A stretch of DNA of 64,000 nt, taken from the NCBI GenBank assembly GCA_033980235.1, contig CM067075.1:21905011-21969010 (forward strand), written 5' to 3'. The notes beneath the pieces are model-generated. The model was not told where the DNA came from, ran no database searches, and saw only the letters and a program-made list of their open reading frames with translations. Below, piece by piece: positions 43,305 through 55,300 of this stretch. Position 1 is the first letter of the stretch; every line of letters starts with the position of its first letter. Source of the DNA: Diadema setosum. Taxonomy: Eukaryota; Echinodermata; Echinoidea; Diadematoida; Diadematidae. Both the position numbers and the translations under genes were made by a program.

Positions 43305-43345
<41 letters not shown>

Positions 43346-46300
43346 TGTTCAGCTATGATACAATTTTGACACAAGGAAAGAAAACTGCCAATCCTAACAA
43401 CTTTGTTATCAAAGAAGTCGCTTCTACAATGTATCTTCTACAACTACATGTATCATACTGTTTTCTCCCCCCCCCCCATTCTTCTGTCTGCTATAACAAG
43501 TCAGAAATTGTTTGTGAGCAATGACGCTCACTTTGTCTCTCCCTGTCTATAGTCTTTGCTAGAACAATTCTACTTTGTCCTTCCTCATCTCATCTTTCTT
43601 TCAAACTTCACTACATTCCTTCTCTCCTTCCATTCCATTAATATCACAAATATAAATATGGATACAGCTTTTTGAACAAGAATGTGTCATATCATTCTTA
43701 ACAATTAAACTTAAAAAAAAAAAAACATATGATATTTCTGAACAGACTGGAGTTGCACATGTTGTATACAATTGCAATTTCCTGTGCTGTATGCCCTTGC
43801 AAATGGAGGCGGCATTTCTACACCTTACAAGAGCTGACGAATTAAATTAATCAAATCAATCAGTGAATAAATGTGGCAAATTGGTTACACTATCAAAATG
43901 TCACATCAATACACACTGGCTGTTGGAAAAATGAAGTTACTATTTAGAATCAATATCATGAGTATTCTTCAGTGATTAATCACAATTATTCCCTCATCAC
44001 AGGTTTAATATAATGACATGTTTTTGTTTTTGTTTTTGTTTTTTTTTTTTGGGGGGGGGGATATGCAACAACATAATTTATATGGCACAGTGCAAACCGT
44101 ACCTGCACTAATTTAGTGCATCTGAAAGGAAAAATTACATCATTGTGTTCCACATACATGATACAGTGTATGTGTATGAGCACAGCATACAATGTGTAAT
44201 ATATTTCTGCACAGTGAGGTCACTTGTTATTAAAGGTGTCCCATATCAAGAATGCTTGCAACAAGAATTCACAGTAATAATGACAATAATTGTAATATTA
44301 AATGACAATAATGACTGGATGAGAACTTCCAAGAAATAGGAGGACAAGGTTCATCCAAATGTGCCGTTTGCATTATCATACAATGCAGAATGCTGATGTA
44401 TTCACACAATAGCCAGATGTGAGATAACAGTGTAAAGGCTGTTGTTGCTCTTGGCTGTACAATGCAGATGTCCCTATTTTATAATTATTCCAGAGAAAGC
44501 ATCGAAATTGTACACAGGCAGATTATGTCAAATCGTCCGCTGTGTGGAATACAGCAAAGGTTTTCAATAATCACAAAAACTCAACATACAGCAAAGGTTT
44601 TCAATAATCACAAAAACTCAACTAGGGGCACCAGAAATAGAATCTTCCTTTCAAATTTGAGCAGGCATCAGAGAGACTCAAAATTTGTACATTTGTAGTC
44701 CGTTATACAGTAAGATCATACCCAATCTGTCCCAACACACAAGTTTAGTACTGTACCTTCAATGCACAAATCGGTGTTCAACAAATTTCCATGAAATTGG
44801 TGATTTCTTTACCCAATGTCTTTCATCACAAGATCTTGGTCCAATCCAACGACATACTTAATCTCTACACTGACAGGTCCAGTTGGCTGTCCCACACAAC
44901 AAAAGTCCTCCTCAGCATCAATCAAAGAGAAATGATTATTAAACCATGTCGTATTCCCACAAAGAGAAAGAAAACGGTACTACAACACGAACAGCGTGGG
45001 CAGGGAGTGCAGAAATGTTTCATAACCACGCCGCTGAAATCATACAAGCTGCAGATGAACATTCGGCCATCCCATCACGCTGGAAAGTGAGTCTGAAAAA
45101 CAAAATCCTCTTGTGGGGATTCATCCATCATACCCCACTGTATGGTTTCACTATCACCTTGTCCGACACTGATTATGTCGTGAGAGTCTCAAACTGCACA
45201 CTTGGATGGTGTGGAAAAATACTGTTACAAAAGACTCCAGTATGCTTTGGGTATCATGACAGTAAATACTTTGAGAAATACATACATTTGCACAATGTAT
45301 GTAGTACGAGTATGACCTCACTATTTCACTAGACAGACAACATTTCTATCCTGATAAAAATGCACAAATCTTATGACTTGATCATCTGGACAACAGAATC
45401 ACACTATTTACACATGAGCAAACTTTGCAAAAGATGCTGTTTGTGAATAAGTACCAGTACACATTGTATCCGGGCAATTACCCCCAGAGGGCAATTACCC
45501 CCGGCTAGATACTGGTTAGTGGTAAGGTTAGAGTTAAGATTAGGGTTAGGGTTAGGTTTAGTGTTAGGAGTTTGGGTTATGGTTAGGATTAGTTTCAGGA
45601 TTAGGATTAGGATTAGGATTAGGGACAGGGGAAGGGTCCGGGGTAATTGCCCAGGGGGTAATTGCCCTAGACCCGTACACATTCATGAAGGTTGTGGGTA
45701 GCATCACCTTTTCCTATCAGAGGAATTCAAATGACCCACATGGTCGGCTGGGATTCTTCTGCTGGGATTCTTCTGCTTCTCATACAATCACCATAGTAAG
45801 CCTTCACCATAGTAAAGCCCTGGGATTCTTCTGCTTCTCATACAATCACCATAGTAAGCCCTTCACACACCCAATGGTCCCTCATCTATATTTGTTGTAA
45901 GAAGTTCACACTGATCTTGACAGGTGACGGTTTAAGTACCGAACTATTAGTATTAAAGCATTGACCTTGAGTCCTCTCTGTACAATAGACTCATTTTCCA
46001 TTTAATCAATAGCATCATTGGTGGGCTTTTGTATATCATGTGGAAATCAAAGTGAAGAAATTACATTTTGGCTGTCATTATGGTGACCTCTATCCTTGAC
46101 CTTTCATCCTTACCACATCAGGCAACTAATCATTTCCAGCTCTGTAATGTGTTCCAAGCTCTTACATCCCATCCCCCCCCCCCCCCCCCTCCTCCCCGGA
46201 AAAGAAAAAAATCTTCACATGTAATTCATGAACAATTGTACATTTGCACAACAAACCACAAAGATCTGTAAAATAATAATATCTTCACATTTCAGGATCC

Positions 46301-49300
46301 ATGCCCTGCACATTTTGTGTGAATTGCACAAATTCAGTGTATGTTTCTTGATTGATCTGCACTATGGGATAACCCACTGGGCACAAATTACATCTATCGT
46401 GTGTCCTGCATTAATACATTTTATTCTACAAAATGTCATTTCTACACTAATATAGGGCCAACAATGTACATTACATCTAACCGACATAAGATGTTCACTG
46501 ACTTAAAGGTGTACCACAGCATTGGCTGTGAATTACTACATAAGTTTACTTTTTTCTATGTGAAATTTAAAACCATAGTACAACCTACACTTGTACAAAA
46601 GACACCTCTCAAAATCTGACATATTGCAGTGATAGTGATAGGCTCATCCTTGGACGGAGGAAGAGGAGGAGAGAGCAGGAGAAGTGGTAGATGGCCCGGA
46701 CAAGACACGCAGGTCGGTTGCTAGGTTACCGTCACCATAGCAGCCGGAAAAATTCAGGCTTCCAGGGATGCTGCTGGCTGTACGGTACCCACACACCAGT
46801 GTGTCAACAGAGAGGATGGTCAGGTCTTCCGTTCTCAACCAAGCCAAGCTGACATTTTTGAGCTGGCGATGCGTGGCCATCTCACTAAACAGACACACTC
46901 ATCCATTACAGTTGATGTAAATTTAAATATTGCATATGTCTCATTCTGCACTCCGTCTTTGTACCTTTGCATGCAGCTGGATTCATGTCAACCTTTCCTA
47001 ATCAATTCCCCCCAAATCATTACATTCAATTGCACATGGTAGAAAACTGAGAGCGAGCCTTTCATTATTTTTACAGGCGCTCAACTGCACGAAACCCGCT
47101 GAAGAATAAGCAGCATTTGAGGGAAAGTATTACAATGTACAGCAAAATATCTGTGAACATGCAGGATCAATGTTTGTTAACCCTGCTGTGTGGTGAACAT
47201 AAGAACTTCAAATGATTCCCACCATCTACTACATGTAATTATATGTAAGCTGTACAAATCGACTAGCAAATTTGAAGGGGGTTCCATATCTTTTAATTGT
47301 TGAATATACATGTACATGTACTGATGTCTCCTTTAGTAGAAATAAAGTCATAATGTAATTTTAGAAACAAACTAAACTTGTAAGTCAAAATACTTTCAAC
47401 TGGTTTTCACAGCAAATCATATGGATTGCCTTGTAGCAGAAACTTTGATAAGACTGCTGGATGTTCATATGCATTTGCACGCATAAAAATTCTAGAGGTT
47501 TTTGACACAAAGTCTTGAGGCAGGATGGATTTTAACAAGAAATAATCCTGACAGCAACAGATTGCCAGAAGTGGTTGCTAGTCTTAATGCAAGCTGTCTG
47601 AAGTTTCTTTGAACATTTAAAAGTGGGAACAAAAAAAAAAATAAGCACCTCCAGATATGTGGGGGTAGTTTTCAATTCCAGATCTACTAAAAGACACAAA
47701 TCTGAACTGGAATATTTTCATTCTTGGTTTAGCTTGGGGATCTTTCCTCAGATCTTTCAAAGTTGGACGTGAGGCCTTGACTGCCAACCACTGTACTGAG
47801 GACACAAGTCCTGTGCATGGAGGATCTGTATGTAGACAAAGACAGAATTACTGGTGCGCCATATTGATTGTACGATTGATTTTTTTTTCAGCATCCTCCA
47901 AACAACACAACATCCCACCAGCAACTTCAACTGCTGCACTGAAAGGAGAATGCTCCAAATAACATGCAATCAGCAAAGAAACTCGAGATAGGGAAATTAC
48001 ACATTTATTTTAATGCATTTTGTCTGTTACCTTTGCTTTAACCAACCTCCCCCCCCCCCCATAACAAGTTCTACATACCAGCACTATATCATCCATACTG
48101 CAAGCAGTCTCCTTGAATTTCACATCCATCAGAGTGTGATAATACTTTTCTCTGTAACTGGACAAGGAGTCACGTGTACGTTTGAGGGCAATAACTCAAA
48201 AGGAACAAGTTTATAGTCTAGTTACAGCAGAATTATCATTCCAGGCACTGACCTGATGTACAGTATTAGCTTGCAAGGAGCCTTGCATACATGTGCAGTG
48301 TGTATGAACTGTATACTCTAGCTAGTAAAGTAGTATTAAATAGTAATACTTGTATTAAAACAGCTTACGGTACTCACACTGTGCATAATAGTAACTTTGA
48401 TACACATGATGATAATATAGGGCCTACTATTACAAAAGGTTCATAATCTTTCCAAAAAAATATACACTGTAATGTAGGTCCTATACACTATGTGACGTTC
48501 AAAATGAACATGGCTACAATTTTTAATTTCAGTTTCATAAATCTACTGCTGCCAAGCAGGATATTCCTGTTTGACACATGGATTGTGAAGTCAATTAGCC
48601 TACATTGTATCTGTACTACACTGTATGGAAGTCAGATGTATGCAAAAAGCATGTACAATGTATAAAGTATATCACTGTGCATCAAATGGCCTCCTGGTCA
48701 TCAGCCTAACGGTCTGCAAAATCAGTGAGGAAAAACTGCCCTAATTCGCAGGCTTCTGCAAGTTTCAGACGTAGAGAAATTTGACCCCTCCTTTCCCATC
48801 CCTTTCAACCACTGCCCTGCACACCAAGGCGTGCATAGTCAGTACCTGGCAGTCAGCAGTGAAAGCTTGCATAGGATATATCTCACTTTAAATGTCAGCC
48901 ATTTTTCTTTTTTGATTGTGTAGGTATGGATGGATGAGGCATTATTTTATCTAGACTATGGCAGAAAGACTAAACCATGCTTTCATACATTGTAATTACT
49001 ACTGCTAATCCACGTACTGCTCACCAACGAGTAATTAATGTGAAATACAATAATAAAATCAAGAATAAGGAATAGAATGCTGCAGAGAATTATATAATGT
49101 TGGAGACAACCTTGGGTCTAAATGTAACAGCTTTACCATTCAAACTTTCAGACTTCTATACCACATGAATATAAGACTCAGTTGCAGGGCTTGATTTCTT
49201 TGATTCATTTTCTGATGCACCCTCTCATATCTGTACATGTGCAGCACAGCTCGACACTGACTTCTTTGTCTGGTGGCCCATTCAGGCCACTAAAATCTTT

Positions 49301-52300
49301 GAATTCGAAACTTTAGTAGCTCAAAATAAAAGCAAGAGTAAGAATCCATTTTGAATCTTATTTGCCCGATCAGGCTACCAAAAGATAAATATGGTGGCCT
49401 GACAAAACTTTGTAGTGGCCCAGGACCACCAGGCCAACACTAATGTCAAGCCCTGGATACAATGTACTGTACGAGCTGAAATTTTCGCTGTGGTTTTATT
49501 TTCGCGAATTTCGCGAATCGCCTGTGAACCGCGAAAATAACAACGTGGGAATGATAAGTACAGTTAGACCTTGCAACCACGAAATTAACAACACGTGAAA
49601 ATGTCCTCCTAGTAGCAATTCGCGAAAATATCTGTACGCGAAAATTTCAGCTCGTACAGTAGTTTAAATTACCTCACAGACAGTGTCAGTCTACCATAAT
49701 TTGCCACACCTTCTACAAGTGTACGGATCTACAATCTAACGGATGTCAACATAAGTTTGCTCCTGAAATATTTCATATTTCAACTTCTCTGATTAAAGAA
49801 TACTGGCGAAACAAACAGTTTTTTATTGGAAGGTTAAATAAGTTCAGGGGATTTAAAGAAGAAAATAATTGCTTTGATAAGCAACAGTGATATTGAAACA
49901 ATGACTGACTCTCTGTTTTTATTTTGATAATAGAATTTTCAGGAAACCATCAAAGCAAACAGGTTTCACATATCACTGTCTACACATTATAAACTGATAA
50001 GTTGCATTTGATTGGTACTGCAATGTACATGTGTACATGAGAATTCAAAGACTACATTGTACCCTCTGTCTTCTGTCACAAACTTGCAATTTCATTTTAA
50101 GTTAATGTACAATGACCTATCAAAGTGCAACAAAGCCCTGGCCTATTTCCAAATATTACAAAAGGATGATGACATTCAGCATTGTTGATGATGTGTGTTT
50201 AACTTTTGTCTGTCAAACCTCCCAGGATTACATCAAGTATTGACTACCACATTCAAGAGAATGAGATGATCAAATGTCCCAAGATACAAAGAATCATGAG
50301 TATTGCTACAGGCACAGACAAAATCTTATTTGACAAACTGAAATGCAGCTACAGGAATGGAGCAGTCACCACTCTCATCATTGTATAAACAAGGGGGAAC
50401 CACAGGCTGTACACTAATGAATGCAGTACTTGTAAACTCGTTAGCAAGACTAGTTGTATTGTCTCAAGACTAACACAGAGATTTCTCATTTAAATATCAA
50501 TCAGATATTAATGAGTCTTTGAAGCCTTTCACATTTCTCTGTAGGACACATTTACACAATGTATAGGTCACAATGTTGAAAAATTTAATGTCATATCAAA
50601 GGTGTGACACAAAGGCTGATACACAACACTTTGAATCTTATGATACTTTACTGCACGTTTCCTTTGTCTTTGTTTAAAAAAGGCATACAATATATCTCAC
50701 ATGCAATAGTCTACTGTATACACAACTTTTTAATGAAAACTCTCATTATGCACAGTACAATATGCATTGTGCCTTGTATCCCATTAACAGTGCTTTTACA
50801 ACATTTCCTTGTTCTCATGTTTCAGCCTTTCGAACTCAAACTTTCGCTCTTTAGCTCTCCCAATCCACTCTCTCCCTCTCCATATCTCGCTCTTTTTCCC
50901 ATTCTAACTTTCTACTGTCTTGATCCCTCCCAATTTTTAAATCTTATTGTTTCTCCCTTTTCTCATGCCCTCTTCTTCCTTTTCATTCTATGATATCTCA
51001 ATCTACATCTCTACTTTTATCACCCTACCTGCTTTTTTTTTTATTCTCATATCTAAGCCTCAGCATGATTGTAATTACAAAGCAAAATATTAATATGCGA
51101 AATGATTTCAAGAATCAAATGTTAAATCATATATTCTGGTTGATTTGTAACCAGTATTTGCATCTACAGGTGCTCCTCATTAAGACTGGCAAAAGTTCAG
51201 TACACAAATAAGAAAATGAAATCTTTGGTGTCTGTTTGTTACTAGTTTGCAGTTCAAGTTGGAATGTATGATTCATGATCTGCTAGAAATCACTCTGTTG
51301 ACAAGGTAATCTACTCACAGTCCCATACTATCATCCTCATGCTGGTGTTCATCAACTACAACGTTGGTCTCTGACATTGCCTTGCACTCTTTTCAGTCCC
51401 TCAGTATTGTTCCCTGTAATTCCTTCTGAAAGGCAGGATTACTGAGCTTATTAGACTGTTGGAGTCTCTATTCATCCAAAGTTCTCTGTGTTCTATTTGC
51501 TTTTGTGTACATGATGGCTGTGGGAACAAGAGCCACAAAGAACATGGTGAAAGAAGCCCTCATGGATGATGAGGTAATCTGTGCTCTGAGATCGCTCCTC
51601 TTTGAAGCCTTTGACATGAAGCTGGATCAGCTGTTTGTCCGTCTTGACAAACAAGATGGAGCTATCTTGGATCTGGAAAGCAAAGTGGAGAGAATGGAAA
51701 AAGCATATGTGAAACTACAGGAAAAACATGAAATTCTCCAGGAAAAAAACAAGAAGCTGGAATCAGCACTCAATCATCAGGAACAGTATTCCAGAAGAAA
51801 CTGCGTCCGGATCTTCGGTGTGCCTGAAAGAGAAAGAGAGGACACCAACAAACTTGTATGTGACATCGCCAACAACCACCTCGGCACCAACCTCAAGATG
51901 GAGGACATAGACAGGAGCCACCGCATCGGCCATCGTCCAGAACCTCCAGCAGGATCTACCCCAGCTTTGCACAAACCACGACCCATCATTGTGAAACTCA
52001 CCTCATACAGACAGCGCCAGAACCTGTTGGTAAACAGAAGGAAACTGAAAGAAAAGAAAACTGGAATCAGCATCTACGAGGACTTGACATCCACCAACAG
52101 AAATCTCCTCTGGGAAGCTATGAAAGAGAGCAAAAAAGACGAAAGCAGAGTGCAATCGGCCTGGTCTACAGATGGTAGAATCATCGTCTCTGTGAAGTCT
52201 GGAAACAACAAAACTGTGAAGAGACAGATACACACAATGGAAGATCTCTTGAAACTCCACTGAACATTGGTTAATACCATCTACCGTACTTAAATATTGA

Positions 52301-55300
52301 TATTGTCACCTTTTGTACTTCATTATCTTGTTCTTTGCAACGAATAACGATATCCAGGTAGTGTTTGTTTACTTCCACTCATTGTCTTGTTACGATATTA
52401 ACGTTTTAGTAGACTTAAATTATCATTTTTTGGTGACTTTTGAATAGTAACTGTGTCTGCTTGTGTGTGAATGTGTGAGTGTGAAAGTAGCAATGTTTCT
52501 TCTTCTACTCAGTCGTGGCTTTGTGTAAACTGTGCTTCAGATGCACTGCCATTTAATCACATTTCAGATGATAATGAATTTCTGTTGACAATTTATAATT
52601 ATTTCAATTTAACAAAAGAAATCAATATAAATAAAATTGAATCATTAAAGATCAATCCCTTTGATATGAATTCAGTTAATCACCAATCACTCAATATTGA
52701 TGATAGTCAAGAAACTATTTCCAATTTTCCTGATGTTGATTGTAAGTATATGTTCAGTGAGGACTTTCATGCCAAGCATGCACATATTAACACTGACCTG
52801 TCTCTTTTTCATGTCAATGCAAGAAGTCTGCATAAAAACTTTGATCAATTTAATACCCTTCTTGCTACACTAGACTTCAGTTTTAGCATTATGGCAGTAT
52901 CTGAAACCTGGTTTTCTTCAAAAACAAACTATAATATGTATGATATTGATAATTATTCTCTTGTTTCTATGTGTAGACCTCCAGGTAAAGTTGGTGGTGG
53001 AGTTGCCTTGTATGTAAAAGATGAATATCAATATGTTATACGAAATGATTTGTCATGTATTGCAGACAATTATGAAATGCTTTTTATTGAACTTACTCAA
53101 CATAATAACTCCTTTATTGTAGCATGTATTTATCGTCCTCCAAGTACCGATATTGTGGATTTCACTTCTAAATTGAATGATATTGTAGAAAAATTGGAAA
53201 GTGAAAAGAAGGAATTTTATTTGATGGGCGATTTTAATATTGATTTATTGAATTATGGAAGTCATAGCAAAACAAACAACTTTTTGGATATGTTGTTTTC
53301 TTTCAATGTGTTTCCTTTGATATCAAAACCGACTCGTATTTCATCAACCAGAGCTTCTTTAATTGATAACATTTATACTAACACTATTAATAAGAATATT
53401 TGTAATGGAATTATATATGATGATTTTTCTGATCACTTTCCAATATATGTCATATTGAAAGGTGGACAATGCAAGTATAAATCAGTAAAGAAAAAATGTG
53501 TGAAGAAAAGAATTATTAATGAAGAAAATTTGTTGTTGTTTAAAAATAGATTAAAGTGTATTGATTGGTGTTTTGTTAATGAGTGTTCAGATGTAAATGA
53601 TAGTTATAGTAAGTTTATTGAAAAATTTGATATGATATATTGTGAATGTTTTCCTTTAAAGATTATTCGTGAAAAGAAAAACAAATGCAGGAAACCTTGG
53701 ATTACTCAAGGCATACTTAAATCCATAAAATTTAAGAATAGATTATATAAGGCAAGTCTCAAATACCCTGATGCAAAACATATATCTAGTTATAAGAGGT
53801 ATAAAAATAAACTCACAAATATTATTCGTTGTTCAAAATATAAGCATTACAATGAAATGTTTTTGTCAACGCAGGGTGATCTCAAAAAAACATGGAGACA
53901 AATTAATGAAATCTTAGGTAGGAAAAAACTTAATGTTATGCCCAAAAGTATGTGCTTCGAAAATTCAAGGTTTTCTTCAAAACAGGAGATAGCAAATCAA
54001 TTTAATTCTTATTTTATTAATATTGGCGAAAGACTGTCAAAGTCGATTTCTACCCCATATCATTCATTTCAAGAATATATGTCATGTCAGAACGCTAAAT
54101 CTTTTTTTGTAAAACCATCATCTCCTTATGAAATTATAAAAATATCTTCTTTAATTCAGACATCAAAAGCCAGTGGGCCAGATGATATATCTCCTCGGGT
54201 CATTAAAGATTGTATTCAGTATATTGCTGATCCATTATGTGATATTTTTAATATGTCATTGAGCACTGGTATTGTGCCAAATGAATTCAAACTTGCTAAA
54301 ATAGTTCCTTTGTTTAAAAAAGATAATCCGCAGAATATTGAAAATTATAGACCCGTTGCTCTCCTTTCTATCTTTGCTAAGCTACTTGAAAGACTTATGT
54401 ATGATAGGCTTTATGACTATCTTACCAAGGAGAATATTTTAATTCCCGAACAGTTTGGTTTTCGGAAAAATCATTCCACCTCATTGAATTTAATATATTT
54501 TACTGATTATATCTTACAAGAAATTGATAAAGGCAATATTTGTTGTGGAGTGTTCATGGATCTTTCAAAAGCTTTTGACACCATCAACCACCATATCCTT
54601 TTATCAAAGCTTTGTTCATATGGAATAAGGGGTTTACCCCTACAATGGTTTTCTAATTACTTGTTAAATAGAAAACAATATGTGGTGGTTGATGGTGTCG
54701 AATCCATGCAAGGAGAGGTAAACATCGGTGTACCTCAGGGCTCTGTGCTGGGGCCACTGTTATTTTTGATATATGTTAATGATATTGTAAATTGTTCAGA
54801 AATATTGAAATTTTCTCTTTTTGCTGATGACACTGTAGTGTCATATTCTCACAGAAATGTAAACACACTTATATTTACCCTGAATAATGAATTACAAATG
54901 TTGAATGAATGGTTTAAATGTAATAAGTTATTTTTGAATTTTACAAAAACAAAATATGTTTTATTTCATTCTAAGGGAAAGAAAATTTCTGTAAATTCTG
55001 ATTTGATTAAGATTGAAAATGTAATCATTGAAAGAACTCAAATCATAAACTTTCTTGGTATTTCTATTCATGAATCTCTTGATTGGAAGCACCACTTAGA
55101 AAACATATCTTCGAGAATATCAAAATGTGTTGGAGTGTTATCTAAATTGGTAAGTTTTGTACCTAGAAAAATTTTATTTTATATATACAATGCAATAATA
55201 TTACCGCATTTTAATTATTGTAATGAAATATGGGGTAAGACATATAAAACTCATGTTGAGAAATTATATATGTTACAAAAGCGTGCGATCAGATTGATTT

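Noticed and set aside
43186..43374. Poly-Asn/Gln/Ser protein
   Set aside because: Translation of the TTG/GCT triplet repeat.
44946..45332. 128-codon plus-strand frame
   Set aside because: No recognisable domain, overlaps another frame of similar length, no splice signals worth reporting; cannot be supported as a gene.
45535..45630. TTAGGG units as a chromosome end
   Set aside because: Only a few imperfect units, bounded by inverted repeats and a 9-bp target duplication, inside an intron.
47617..47805. Minus-strand 62-codon frame with VQWL, considered as an Ig neighbour of the 46.8 kb segment
   Set aside because: Lacks the Cys and Tyr pattern of an Ig domain and has no convincing splice sites.
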